Of a DNA stretch of 64,000 nt, positions 36,089-45,212 are shown in pieces; within the stretch, counting starts at the first letter, position 1, and every line of letters begins with the position of its first letter. Position numbers and translations under genes: made by a program. The DNA comes from Natrinema sp. SYSU A 869. Lineage in GTDB: Archaea > Halobacteriota > Halobacteria > Halobacteriales > Natrialbaceae. The notes beneath the pieces were generated by a model. That model worked only from the letters and a program-made list of their open reading frames with translations. It ran no database searches and was not told where the DNA came from. The stretch spans positions 3,472,001 through 3,536,000 of the forward strand of contig NZ_CP082249.1 in the NCBI RefSeq assembly GCF_019879105.1. The letters are read 5' to 3'.

Positions 36089-36958
36089 ATGACTAACGAA
36101 CAGATGACTTCCTCGGAAACGGAATCGACCGACGACCAGCCTGCCCCGACGCCGGGAACCGACGGCCTCGCCGATCCCGCCGACACTGGCGGGGAGACGA
36201 TGATGGACCGGACGCTCCTCGAGGCACGAGATCTGAGCGTCTACTACGGTGAGGAACAAGCACTCGCCGACGTGGACATCGAGATCCCCGAAAAGAAGGT
36301 CACGGCGGTCATCGGCCCCTCGGGCTGTGGGAAATCGACATTCCTCCGGTGTATCAATCGGATGAACGACCTCGTTGACAGCGCCCACGTCGAGGGAGAA
36401 CTGCGCTTCGACGGGAAGAACGTCTATGACGATGACGTCGATCCGGTCGCCTTGCGCCGGAAGATCGGCATGGTCTTTCAGTCGCCCAATCCGTTCCCCA
36501 AGAGCATCCGCGACAACGTCGCCTACGGGCTGAAGGTTCAGGGCAAGGACGATAACGTCGACGAGAAGGTTCGAACCGCCCTCGAGCGGGCTGCGTTACT
36601 CGAGGAAGTCGAAGATCAACTCGACTCGAGCGGACTAGACCTCTCCGGTGGCCAGCAACAGCGGCTCTGTATCGCACGGGCGATCGCACCCGATCCGGAC
36701 GTGATCCTGATGGACGAGCCGGCCTCGGCGCTGGACCCGATCGCGACCTCGAAGATCGAGGATCTGATCGAGGATCTCGCCGAGGAGTATACGGTCGTCA
36801 TCGTTACGCACAACATGCAACAGGCCGCTCGGATCTCCGATAAGACAGCGGTCTTCCTGACCGGCGGGGAACTCGTCGAGTTCGACGACACCGACAAGAT
36901 CTTCGAGAACCCCAAACACGACCGCGTCGAGGACTACATCACCGGCAAGTTCGGATAG
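36089..36958 (+). CDS. pstB: phosphate ABC transporter ATPase PstB, operon 2
   Basis: A 289-residue ABC ATPase with Walker [10 protein letters not shown] near residue 76, Q-loop [10 protein letters not shown], signature LSGGQQQR, Walker [13 protein letters not shown] and VTHNMQQA. Its last 100 residues are nearly the same as PstB1, suggesting duplication or gene conversion, while the N-terminal extension differs. It ends the second operon. No phoU follows directly, although one lies 920 bases downstream. Confidence 0.94.
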   Translation: MTNEQMTSSETESTDDQPAPTPGTDGLADPADTGGETMMDRTLLEARDLSVYYGEEQALADVDIEIPEKKVTAVIGPSGCGKSTFLRCINRMNDLVDSAHVEGELRFDGKNVYDDDVDPVALRRKIGMVFQSPNPFPKSIRDNVAYGLKVQGKDDNVDEKVRTALERAALLEEVEDQLDSSGLDLSGGQQQRLCIARAIAPDPDVILMDEPASALDPIATSKIEDLIEDLAEEYTVVIVTHNMQQAARISDKTAVFLTGGELVEFDDTDKIFENPKHDRVEDYITGKFG

Positions 36959-37124
36959 ATCGGTCGTCGCGTTCGGTTCAGTTTTCCATCGGAAGCGTCG
37001 TTTCGTCGCCCTTCTCGTTCAGGTCTGATATTTTCATAAGTCGAATTGGATAGTCTCGCGGGCAACTAAGTGTCTTTTGCTTACCATGTCGCTTATTATA
37101 CGACATACCATGGTTCGATGGACG

Positions 37125-37616
37125 ATGGTCGCCGATGGGGTCCATATCCTGCTGAGCCTGACACTGGTCTTGCTGCTCTTTCGAGCCGAACGGCCCGAAC
37201 CGTATCTCGTGTCGGCGCTCGCCGCCGCCTTCCCCGACATCGATATCGTCATCTTTCCGCTGCTGGCAGATCTCGGGTATGGAGAGGGAATTCTGTGGAG
37301 TCATCGGGCACTGACACACTCGCTTCTGGCCGGGGTCGTCGTGGTCGGCCTACTCGCTTATTTCGGCCCCTGGAGGGCCGCTGCCGTCGGGTTCGGTTCC
37401 CATCTTGCAATGGATCTCCTGAGCGGTGGCGTCCGCCTGTTCGCTCCGATCGACGATACGCTGTACGGGGCGTCGTTCGATTGGCTCTTTCTCAATACCC
37501 TCACGGCGGCTGTCGCAATAACCGTGATCCTCGGTGGGTTACTCGCCATGAAATACGACTTCAGCTATCGGGTGCCCGCATCCACTCCAAACCCGGTACT
37601 CGAGTGGTTCCGATAG
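37125..37616 (+). CDS. membrane-bound metal-dependent hydrolase, YdjM/LexA-regulated type
   Basis: A 163-residue protein with about five hydrophobic helices. The metal-site residues are PDIDIVIFP after the first two helices and WSHRALTHSLLAG near residue 75, then HLAMDLLSGG. These D/H clusters define the membrane-bound metal-dependent hydrolase family (YdjM-like), whose substrate is unknown. Starts at 37086, 37110 and 37125 are possible. I chose the last because the TTATTATA box near 37091-37098 is then at the usual leaderless distance. Confidence 0.75.
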   Translation: MVADGVHILLSLTLVLLLFRAERPEPYLVSALAAAFPDIDIVIFPLLADLGYGEGILWSHRALTHSLLAGVVVVGLLAYFGPWRAAAVGFGSHLAMDLLSGGVRLFAPIDDTLYGASFDWLFLNTLTAAVAITVILGGLLAMKYDFSYRVPASTPNPVLEWFR

Positions 37617-37879
37617 TACGATCCCGCTCGACCGGCCGAGACCGTCTCTATCGGACCGTTTGTCTTCGCGTCGCGGCTTTCTCCAACCCTCACGTCGCGG
37701 ATCGTCGGTACCGATCCACGCCTCTCACCGGGCTCGTCTTCGAGCCCGATGTCTCTTCGAGACGGCCCAGCGGTTCGGCGAGCGCGAGGAGGGTGGCACG
37801 GAGGTGCTCCTGACTCCGTAGCCGGCGGAGAGAGGGGTTCGCACACAGTCTTTATCAGTAACGAGCGATCTTTCACAGT

Positions 37880-38551
37880 ATGGCCAGAAAATCCTACCAG
37901 GAAAAGCTCACGGAAGTTCGTGAGGACGTCCTCTACATGAGCGAGGTCGTCATGGAACGGCTTCGAATGGGCCTAGACGCGCTCGAGCAGAAAGACGAGG
38001 ACCTCGCCCGCGAAGTGATCGAGGGCGACGGCGAGATCAACCGGATGTATCTCGACCTCGAACAGGACTGCATCGACCTGCTCGCGCTCCAGCAGCCGGT
38101 CGCGAGCGACCTGCGATTCATCGCCGCGTCGTTCAAGATCATCACCGACCTCGAACGGATCGCCGACCTCGCGACCAACCTCGGCGAGTACACGATGGAC
38201 GCCCAACGGGACCTGTTCCCTGACGTTGATGTCCAAGAGATGGGCGAACTGACCCTCGATATGCTCGAGGACGCGATGCTCGCCTATGATACCGAGGACA
38301 CCGACACGTGCCGGGAACTGGCAGCCCGTGACGACGAACTCGACCAGTTCGCCGAACGGGCGAGCGAGATCGTCGTCCGGGACCTCATCGAGCGCGAACT
38401 CGAGTCGACTGACAAAGTCGAACGGATCCTGCAGGATGTCTCGCGGCTCCTACTGACGATTCGCGACCTCGAGCGGGTCGGCGATCACACCGTCAACATC
38501 GCCGCGCGGACCCTGTATATGGTCGAGAACGACGACGAACTCATCTACTGA
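37880..38551 (+). CDS. phoU: phosphate signalling protein PhoU, second copy
   Basis: A 223-residue double PhoU bundle with TDLERIADLATNLGEYTMDA near residue 90 and RDLERVGDHTVNIAARTLYM at the end. It is closely related to PhoU1 (30755) and has no DNA-binding domain. A CTTTATCAG box about 30 bases upstream gives it its own promoter. It probably serves the second Pst system. Confidence 0.9.
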   Translation: MARKSYQEKLTEVREDVLYMSEVVMERLRMGLDALEQKDEDLAREVIEGDGEINRMYLDLEQDCIDLLALQQPVASDLRFIAASFKIITDLERIADLATNLGEYTMDAQRDLFPDVDVQEMGELTLDMLEDAMLAYDTEDTDTCRELAARDDELDQFAERASEIVVRDLIERELESTDKVERILQDVSRLLLTIRDLERVGDHTVNIAARTLYMVENDDELIY

Positions 38552-38592
38552 CAAGAGTCCGCGGGGAGCGCCCCACCGGACGTCGGACCGCG

Positions 38593-39192
38593 TCACCCGC
38601 TCGTTTCGTTAGCGCTCTCGTTGCCGCCGGTTTCGTTGCCAGCAGTTTCGTTGCCACCGGTCTCGTTGCCGCCAGTTTCGTTGCCATCACTGCCGCCACC
38701 GCCGCCACCGATCTGGAGATCGCCGACCATCTGGGCCTCGTGGGGCTGACAGACATACTGAGCCATCTCGCTGCTCGCCGTGATGTCCAGCATCTGGCTG
38801 TCGTCCGGCTCGGAAACCACTTCTGTCGAGAGGTCATCGACTACTTCGTCGCTATCGTTACGAATCTCGATGTTGTGGCCCGATCCGTCGCCTTCCGTCC
38901 AACCGATCGTGTAGTCTTCACCCTCCTGCAGGATGAGTGTCGGATTCTCCATCCCTTCGATCTCGGACGGTGCGAGACCCTCCCAGTAACTAGTCTGGCC
39001 GCTGAATTCGACCGTCGTGCCGGGCTCAATCTCGACACCGTCACCACCGCCGCCGTTACCGCCACCGTTGCCGCCGCCGTTACCATTGCCGTTGCCTCCG
39101 CCACCACCGCAGCCGGCGATAAACGCCGTCGAAGTCGCGACACCGGTCAACTGAAGCATTCGCCGTCGGGATAACCGATCGTCTCGTGCCAT
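38593..39192 (-). CDS. blue-copper (plastocyanin/halocyanin-like) lipoprotein
   Basis: A 199-residue exported copper protein. SRRRMLQLTGVATSTAFIAG followed by Cys is a twin-arginine signal with a lipobox. A glycine/asparagine linker follows, then a cupredoxin domain with ligand His in SGHNIEIRND and the C-x2-H-x4-M cluster in YVCQPHEAQMVGDL. This is a type I copper site able to shuttle electrons outside the membrane. After the domain comes an unusual tail of repeated NETGG units, each an N-glycosylation sequon. The internal ATG at 39192 is the start. It lies next to, but separate from, the etf operon. Confidence 0.85.
   Translation of the reverse strand: MARDDRLSRRRMLQLTGVATSTAFIAGCGGGGGNGNGNGGGNGGGNGGGGDGVEIEPGTTVEFSGQTSYWEGLAPSEIEGMENPTLILQEGEDYTIGWTEGDGSGHNIEIRNDSDEVVDDLSTEVVSEPDDSQMLDITASSEMAQYVCQPHEAQMVGDLQIGGGGGGSDGNETGGNETGGNETAGNETGGNESANETSG
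38596..38690 (-). repeat. tandem NETGG-coding repeat
   Basis: Within the 3' end of the blue-copper gene about six imperfect 15-base units encode Gly-Asn-Glu-Thr-Gly. The DNA repeats could expand or contract by slippage, changing the number of NxT glycosylation sequons on the protein's tail. Confidence 0.7.
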
Positions 39193-39332
39193 CAGGTTGA
39201 CTTTGCGCTCAACGGGAATAGTCGAATACCCGTCTACTGCGTGGGTGTCAAGTACGGGGCGGTTTGAGGCCGCGTATCGCCAATTTCCGATCCCGAATAT
39301 CGTCGCCGTCTCTGGTCGGCAGAACCACGCCG

Positions 39333-39737
39333 TCAATCGCGACCTTGCTCCCGGTTTCGCTCGGGAACGCACGTCAGCAATTGGGCCGTATCGACGACGT
39401 TTCGCGTCTCGAGCAATAGTTCGGCCGCCTCGCGGACCGTAAACTCGGCCTCGAGGGCGACGCCATGACAGCGCGCGTAACACTCGAACCAGCGGTTCAT
39501 CGCGTCCTCGAGGGCAGCGAGTTCGGGACGGGTAAACGGGACCATGCGACCGCCGGTTCGGGCCTCGACGTAGAGCCAGATGGCCGGCCCTGCACCCTCT
39601 CGGAGATAGACGTCGGCGTCGTCGGAGCCCGTCACCGCGCCCGCCGAATCCGCCGGACGGGAGCCGTCATCGAACGCCGCCCGCTCGCGCTCGGCGCGGC
39701 GAGCGAGTGCGGCGATTCGAGGGCCGTACCGACTCAT
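39333..39737 (-). CDS. conserved halobacterial protein, last gene of etf operon
   Basis: A 134-residue soluble protein: helical start (MSRYGPRIAALARRAERERA), a central beta part (AGPAIWLYVEARTGGRMVPF) and a helical end (REAAELLLETRNVVDTAQLL). The start ATG is one base beyond the fixCX stop, so it is translated with that operon. This suggests a role with the ETF electron-transfer complex. No recognised domain or metal-binding motif. Confidence 0.72.
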   Translation of the reverse strand: MSRYGPRIAALARRAERERAAFDDGSRPADSAGAVTGSDDADVYLREGAGPAIWLYVEARTGGRMVPFTRPELAALEDAMNRWFECYARCHGVALEAEFTVREAAELLLETRNVVDTAQLLTCVPERNREQGRD

Positions 39738-39738
39738 C

Positions 39739-41412
39739 CTATCCCTCGCGATACTCGACGCCCTTGCCGCCGCGGGGGTGTTCCCACTCGGTGTCGGCGA
39801 CGATCGCACAGGTCCCACACTCGACGCAGGGTTGGGTATCGAGGCTGACCAGCGTCTCCTCGGTGCCGTTGGTCTTGACCGCCTCAGAGCGGTAGCAGCC
39901 ACCGCCGAAGTCCTCCGCGCTGACCGGACAGGCGGTGACCGCCGCACCGCTGGCGGCGTAGGATTCGTCCCTGAGTTCGATATGTGGGTTGCCCACGTCG
40001 GTGTCGTAGGTGAGGTCGCCGATGCGCTCCTCGAGGCTCGGCGGCTCGATATCGCTCTCCCAGTGGATCGTCTTACCGTGTTCCTCGGCGATCAGCGTCG
40101 GCAGAGAGACGTAGCCTGTCTTCGTATCCGGCAGCATCGACACGAGGAACGGCGAGTTGTACGCCCGCTGCAGCAGGCGGTCGGCAACGGGGTTCCCGAC
40201 CGCCAGCGAGCCGATCGGCGAGTCGAGGACCCGTTCGACAACGTTCGTCACGGCGTCGTGCTCGCCGACGGTCCGAGAGAGTTCGTACCGCCGGGGTCGG
40301 AGTTTGTCCATCGTGCCGGAGTCCTCGAGCAGCTTCGTATAGCGCCGGCCGGCGGCCTCGGAATCGCTGTTTCCCCGGGTGACGGCGAAGGCGTCGGCCG
40401 CGAGTGCCCCGGCAGTGACGGCGTGGTTCATCCCCTTGATGATTGGTCCCTGGGCCTGCATCTGGCCGGCGGCGTCGCCGACGAGGACGAGCCGGTCGCG
40501 GTAGGGCTCTCGGTGGGCGACCTTCTTCGAGTCGGGGACGAGCTTCGCCGAGTACTCCCGCTCGTGGTACTCGTTTTTGAACCAGCCCGCCAACAGCGGA
40601 TGGGTCAGCAAGGCATCGAGCAGTTCGTGGGGTTCGGCCTCCTGCTTGACGAGACTGTCGAGGTGGAAGACGGTCCCGATCGAGAGCGAATCCTCGTTCG
40701 TGTAGAGGAAGCCGCCACCGCGGACGTCCTCGAAGAGGTCGCCCGAAAACAGGTGGGCTGCGCCTTCGTCCGAGCCGATGTCGAACCTGTCGTTGATCGC
40801 GTCGGGATCCATATCTACGACGGCCTTGACACCTTGGAACCACTCATTGGGCTCCTCCCAGTCCATCAACCCGGCATCGCGGGCGAGTTCGGAGTTGACG
40901 CCGTCGGCCGCGACGACGAGGTCGGCTTCGATCGGATCGAGCTCGTCACAGGTGACGCCGATGATCTCTCCGTCTTCTCTGAGTAGGCCGTTCACTCGCA
41001 CGTTCGTTAGCACCCCGCCGCCCGTCTCGCTCGTCTTCTCGTGGACCCGCTTCTCGAGCCAGGCGTCCATCTCCCGCCGGAGCACGGCGTCACACCAGTC
41101 GGTGTCGTGCTCGTGGAGGTCGGCTAGATCGTAGGTTTTGACCGTGTTCCCGGCGACGTTGTGGATGTAGTAGTCCGTAACGGGCCGTTCGGCGGCCGAC
41201 TCACGGAAGCCGTCGAAGAGGTCCTCGAGCGTGTACGGTGCGGAGTCCTCGGCGTAGATCAGTCCACCGGAGACGTTCTTCGAGCCCGCTTCGGTCCCTC
41301 GCTCCAGAACGAGCGTCTCGACACCGTGATCGGCCAGCCGCGCGGCCGCCGCGGCCCCGCCGGGGCCACAGCCGACGACCACGGCCTCGTAGTGTTCGTA
41401 CTCATCAGTCAT
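39739..41412 (-). CDS. fixC: ETF:quinone oxidoreductase FixC fused to FixX ferredoxin-like domain
   Basis: A 557-residue flavoprotein. The N-terminus has the FAD-binding VVVGCGPGGAAAAARLADHG, residues 25-450 match FixC, and LVLVGDAAGQMQAQGP is the second FAD motif. The last 90 residues form a FixX-like ferredoxin domain with CPVSAEDF and QPCVECGTCAIV cysteines plus WEHPRGGKGVEY. Bacteria usually encode FixC and FixX separately. It would accept electrons from the EtfAB dimer and pass them to quinone. The start overlaps the etfA end by eight bases. Confidence 0.9.
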   Translation of the reverse strand: MTDEYEHYEAVVVGCGPGGAAAAARLADHGVETLVLERGTEAGSKNVSGGLIYAEDSAPYTLEDLFDGFRESAAERPVTDYYIHNVAGNTVKTYDLADLHEHDTDWCDAVLRREMDAWLEKRVHEKTSETGGGVLTNVRVNGLLREDGEIIGVTCDELDPIEADLVVAADGVNSELARDAGLMDWEEPNEWFQGVKAVVDMDPDAINDRFDIGSDEGAAHLFSGDLFEDVRGGGFLYTNEDSLSIGTVFHLDSLVKQEAEPHELLDALLTHPLLAGWFKNEYHEREYSAKLVPDSKKVAHREPYRDRLVLVGDAAGQMQAQGPIIKGMNHAVTAGALAADAFAVTRGNSDSEAAGRRYTKLLEDSGTMDKLRPRRYELSRTVGEHDAVTNVVERVLDSPIGSLAVGNPVADRLLQRAYNSPFLVSMLPDTKTGYVSLPTLIAEEHGKTIHWESDIEPPSLEERIGDLTYDTDVGNPHIELRDESYAASGAAVTACPVSAEDFGGGCYRSEAVKTNGTEETLVSLDTQPCVECGTCAIVADTEWEHPRGGKGVEYREG

Positions 41413-42991
41413 CGTCCTCACCTCCGTCGGCGACGGCCTCGGGCTCGAGGTCCGTCTCTCCCGATTCGACGGCCTCGGTGAGCCGTGGCAGGACCTCGAA
41501 GAGATCTCCCTCAATGAAGTAATCCGAGAAGTCCCGGATCCGGGCGTCGGTATCGGTGTTGATCGCGATGATGGTATCGGACTCGTCCATGCCGACCTTG
41601 TGCTGGACCGCACCGGAGACGCCAGCGGCGATGTAGATCGTGGGTGCGACGACCTGCCCGGTCTCACCGATCTGGCGTTCCTCCTTCGAGTACGCCTCGA
41701 CGTGGCCCTCGAACTGGTAGGAGGAGGTAACGATCCCCCGCGTGATGCCGAGTTCGGCGTCCTCGAACGCGTCCACGAGGTCGAGGCCGAGTTCCATCCC
41801 CTCGGTGGGATCGTCCCCAATCCCGCGGCCGAGACAGACGATCACATCGTGGCCGGTGAGGTCGATCCCGGCCTCGAGTTGATCGTACTCGGTAATCTCG
41901 ACGCGGAACCAGTCGTCGGGGAGTTCCATTTCGTGTTCGACGACCAGCCCGTCGCGATCGGCGTCCGGCTCTATCGGCTCGAAGCTGCCCGGAATGACCG
42001 ATGCTCCCTGCGGATGAAAGTCCCGGTCCGGGTTATCGAGACAGAGGATCGTCGAGTACTCGAAGCCCGAGAAGTCGGGCCGCTTCATGTGCAGGACCTT
42101 CTCGACGGTCTTCTTGACGCCGGGCTCACCGGTCTTGACCGGATTCGAGATTTCGTTTTCCTCGATGAACAGGTCCGAACAGTCCGAGGCCAGCCCGGAG
42201 TCGAGTTCGGCCTGAACCTTCGCCGAGAGGTCCCGGCCGTTGTTCGTCGCCGGGAACAGGATATAGCGCGGCTTGTCGTACTCCCGCCAGTCGGTGCTCT
42301 CGATGGTTCCCTCCCCGCGAGCCATGTGGGACGCGATTTCGGTGTAGGGCTTGTGCAGGAACCGCTCGAGGCGCTCGTCTTCGTGATAGACCGCGACATC
42401 GGCCCCGTAGGCGATGCATTCCTCGGCGAGGTCCTCGCAGTCGTCGCCCATCAGGAACGCGACAACGTCTTCCTCGTCACCGTAGTCCGTTTCGAACTGG
42501 TCCATCAGTTCGCGGCCCTTCCCGAGCATCTCCCTCGAGACATCGAGCAACTCCCCGCCCTGCGTCTCACAGAAGATCCACATGTCCGCGTAGTCGCCGT
42601 CCTCGAGCGCCCGGATGTGTTTCTTGTCACGGGTAGGATGAGAGAGGCCGTCGTCTTCCTCCGCTTCCCCTTCGGCTTCGTCTGGCTCGGTTTCTGATTC
42701 GTCGATTTCGTCTTCGTCTACGTCCTCACCCTCTGCTTCGTCACCCACGTCCTCTTTCGTCTCCTCGTACTCGCCTTCCGTTTCCGTGCCCTCCTCGACG
42801 CCGTCGCTCTCGTCGTCCGCTTCGGCACCGGTCTCCTCGAGCCGCCGGTGGACCGCCTCGCGAGCCGTCGCCCGGTCCTGTCCGGCTCGCTCTGCCTCGA
42901 GGATCGCCTGTAGTTCGTCCTCATCGTCGACCGTCTCGAGTTCCTCGGTCAGTTCGTCAACCGTGTGGTCGTCTGGATCTATTGCTGTCAT
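41405..42991 (-). CDS. etfA: electron transfer flavoprotein alpha subunit with long acidic N-terminal extension
   Basis: A 528-residue protein. Residues 1-150 are an acidic, Glu-rich extension (helical start, then disordered). The remainder is a FixB/EtfA protein, with the C-terminal FAD-binding domain showing GRGIGDDPTEGMELGLDLVD and VAPTIYIAAGVSGAVQH. It pairs with EtfB to carry electrons from dehydrogenases to FixC. The extension is larger than in typical EtfA, and its role is unknown. Start MTAIDPDD is one base from the etfB stop. Confidence 0.9.
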   Translation of the reverse strand: MTAIDPDDHTVDELTEELETVDDEDELQAILEAERAGQDRATAREAVHRRLEETGAEADDESDGVEEGTETEGEYEETKEDVGDEAEGEDVDEDEIDESETEPDEAEGEAEEDDGLSHPTRDKKHIRALEDGDYADMWIFCETQGGELLDVSREMLGKGRELMDQFETDYGDEEDVVAFLMGDDCEDLAEECIAYGADVAVYHEDERLERFLHKPYTEIASHMARGEGTIESTDWREYDKPRYILFPATNNGRDLSAKVQAELDSGLASDCSDLFIEENEISNPVKTGEPGVKKTVEKVLHMKRPDFSGFEYSTILCLDNPDRDFHPQGASVIPGSFEPIEPDADRDGLVVEHEMELPDDWFRVEITEYDQLEAGIDLTGHDVIVCLGRGIGDDPTEGMELGLDLVDAFEDAELGITRGIVTSSYQFEGHVEAYSKEERQIGETGQVVAPTIYIAAGVSGAVQHKVGMDESDTIIAINTDTDARIRDFSDYFIEGDLFEVLPRLTEAVESGETDLEPEAVADGGEDDD

Positions 42992-42992
42992 T

Positions 42993-43859
42993 CTAATCAC
43001 CCGCTCCAGCGGCATACGGCTGCATTTCCTCGAGTACTTCTCCCATGCCCTCGTCATCGGGATCGATCATTGTCGCCTCCCGCTCGGACGGCGCTTTGGG
43101 GATCGGATCGACCGAGGAGACGATCGTGGGCGAGCCGTCGAGCCCGATATAATCCGGATCGAGGTTCAGGTCGGTGTGGTCCCACGTCGTCAGGTGATCC
43201 TCGTGCTCGGCGGCTCGCTCCTCGGTTTCGGCTCGCAGTTCTTTGTGCGCCAACCTGTGTGATGCCTTCCGATAGGTCGGCTCGAACTCGGGATCAGTGA
43301 TGACGAAACAGGGCAAGGGCGCTTCGACCGTCTCGATCTCGTCGATGTCTCCCTCGACAAGTCGTTTCGCGCGTAGGGTCCGCTCGTCGGGATCGATGTC
43401 GAGCGCGATAACGTGCGTGACTATCGGCCAGTCCATCGCCCAGCACGTCTGCGGGCCGGTCTGGCCGGTCTCCCCGTCCGCCGTCTTGAACCCCGCGAAG
43501 ACGAGGTCAATGTCGGCGATTTCCTCCTGGTACGTCTCGAGGCCGGCGCTCAACGTGATCGCCGTCGCCCACGTGTCGGAGGCAGCGAGTTCCCGATCCG
43601 AGAGCAGATAGCTGTCGTCGGTGTAGACAGATTCCATCGCCCCCTGGAGGACATCACCGTATCCCGGTGGTCCCATGCTCATTCCGCTGACGTGGCCGCC
43701 GTGGCGGACCGTGGTCTGGAGCGCGGCCTGCAGCGCGAACTCATCGTTCGGATTCATCACCGTCGGCGTCTTCCCCCGCTCTAAGTGACCGTCCTCGTCG
43801 AACGAGACGGCTCCCTCCGAGAAGTCCGGGACACCTTTCGTTAGGACGATCGATCGCAT
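42993..43859 (-). CDS. etfB: electron transfer flavoprotein beta subunit
   Basis: A 288-residue FixA/EtfB protein with MRSIVLTKGVPDF at the start, the adenine-nucleotide region MNPNDEFALQAAL and the conserved KTADGETGQTGP loop. The start at 43859 is supported by GGAGG six bases upstream. It heads the operon etfB-etfA-fixCX-orf134. The set resembles FixABCX, which in bacteria can bifurcate electrons from NADH to ferredoxin and quinone. Whether it does so here is not known. Confidence 0.9.
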   Translation of the reverse strand: MRSIVLTKGVPDFSEGAVSFDEDGHLERGKTPTVMNPNDEFALQAALQTTVRHGGHVSGMSMGPPGYGDVLQGAMESVYTDDSYLLSDRELAASDTWATAITLSAGLETYQEEIADIDLVFAGFKTADGETGQTGPQTCWAMDWPIVTHVIALDIDPDERTLRAKRLVEGDIDEIETVEAPLPCFVITDPEFEPTYRKASHRLAHKELRAETEERAAEHEDHLTTWDHTDLNLDPDYIGLDGSPTIVSSVDPIPKAPSEREATMIDPDDEGMGEVLEEMQPYAAGAGD

Positions 43860-44081
43860 GACACCCTCCATTCTACTTGCTTGTCGTTCTCTCTCATGCT
43901 CGTCATACCCTGTCGTAAGTATCAGTATTAAGAATAGGGGTCCGTATCGCCAAGAGAAATCGCCACCCGTGCCGAGCAGTCGGATCAAAACCGAGAGCAG
44001 CCGGGTTTCAGTTGGGTATCGATCGCGGACCGGCAGCTATCAGTGGGTCGCAAACTCGAGCGGCGGCGGGGGATCACCGAC

Positions 44082-44164
44082 TATAGCGCCAGTTGAACGT
44101 CGTGCACACCCGATCGCGGGGCTGTATGGCGATCAGTGTGTGAACCGTTTTAACTGGGGCTAGA
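44082..44164. repeat. MITE-like palindromic element, copy D
   Basis: An 83-base palindrome from TATAGCGCCAGTTGAACG to TAACTGGGGCTAGA. The inner stem CGATCGC/GCGATCAG and the block GTGTGAACCGTTTTA match the reverse complement of copy C. It lies between the etf operon promoter and the bactofilin-like gene. Confidence 0.75.
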
Positions 44165-44203
44165 ATGAGACCAGCGGGCAAACGGATTGGTGGTCACTCG
44201 TTG

Positions 44204-45064
44204 TTATTCGGGGTCGCGTTCGGTCGTGCCCATCGTGATTTCGCCGTCGGCGCGGATCGTCCCGTCGACCTCGCCGTCTGGACCGAGTTCCAGGTCGGCC
44301 GAGGAGACGTCGCCGAGGATGCGAGCGTCCGCACCGATCGTGACGTCGCCGTCGCGGGTGGTCAGATCGCCGTGGATCTGGGTCCCCTCGCCGACAGTGA
44401 TGTCGCCACGGGCGCGGAGGCTGCCGAAAATCGTGGTATCGCTGCCGACGTCGATCGTCTCGGCACGGACGTTGCCGTGGAGTCGGCAGTCGTCGCCGAT
44501 CGTCGCAGGCGTCGAGACACGCCAGGTATCGTCGCCGACGGTTGCGTTCCGAGGGATGACGAACGGCTCCGTATCGGGCTCACCGTCCTCCTCATCATCG
44601 ACGATTTCAGAGATGAGCTGCTGAGCGGCGTCTTCCTCGCCGAGGAGGAGGAGGTGTTTGAGGTAGACGAACAGGAACACGATCGTCGGCATCGGGTTCC
44701 TGATGACGATCCAGCCGTTGGCTTCGAACCCGTCCTCGATCTCTACGTCGTCGCCGATGTCGAGATCGCCGGCGACTTTCAGTCGATCACCGATATGGAC
44801 GCGCTCACCGATGTATGCATCCTCGCCGACGAGGACGTTCTCGGCTACGTCACACCACATGTCGAGCCGACAGTCGCCGCCTGCCTCGATCGCCCCGCCG
44901 AACTCGGCCGATTCGCCGGCCAGCACGTTCCGGCCGCGGACGCCGAACTCGACGCTCGAGCGCCCGCCGACGAGGATATCTCCGTCGGTAACGAGGTCAC
45001 GCTCCTGAGTTTCCGTTCCGTCGGGAACGACGAGTTCGTCGAGCGGATCCCTGCTGAAGGCCAC
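44204..45064 (-). CDS. bactofilin-like polymer-forming protein with membrane segment
   Basis: A 286-residue protein built from repeated short beta-helix turns: DGDILVGGRSSVEFGVRGRN, then VGEDAYIGERVHIGD, and again after residue 180 GDDCRLHGNVRAETIDVGSD and GDVTIGADARILGD. A hydrophobic segment (MPTIVFLFVYLKHLLLL, about residues 125-142) splits the two beta-helix parts. This layout is like bactofilin relatives, including the halofilins of Haloferax that act in cell shape. The GTG at 45064 is chosen as start because a TTTATTA box lies about 28 bases upstream. The earlier GTG is too close to it. Confidence 0.65.
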   Translation of the reverse strand: MAFSRDPLDELVVPDGTETQERDLVTDGDILVGGRSSVEFGVRGRNVLAGESAEFGGAIEAGGDCRLDMWCDVAENVLVGEDAYIGERVHIGDRLKVAGDLDIGDDVEIEDGFEANGWIVIRNPMPTIVFLFVYLKHLLLLGEEDAAQQLISEIVDDEEDGEPDTEPFVIPRNATVGDDTWRVSTPATIGDDCRLHGNVRAETIDVGSDTTIFGSLRARGDITVGEGTQIHGDLTTRDGDVTIGADARILGDVSSADLELGPDGEVDGTIRADGEITMGTTERDPE

Positions 45065-45212
45065 ACTCAGGTCCAAAGGGAGTACCACCTAATAAAGCTC
45101 GCGCGTCGTCAGTCGTTCGTCTGACGCCCGTCTGCTCTTCTCGGCACTCGCATCGCTTCAGCCGTCGATCACAGTCGCCTCGCTTTTATTACCCCACCGC
45201 GTACGTCCGGCC

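Noticed and set aside
38596-38690. CRISPR-like array
   Set aside because: The repeats are short, contiguous and in frame (NETGG-coding), with no unique spacers. No CRISPR array was seen anywhere in the window.
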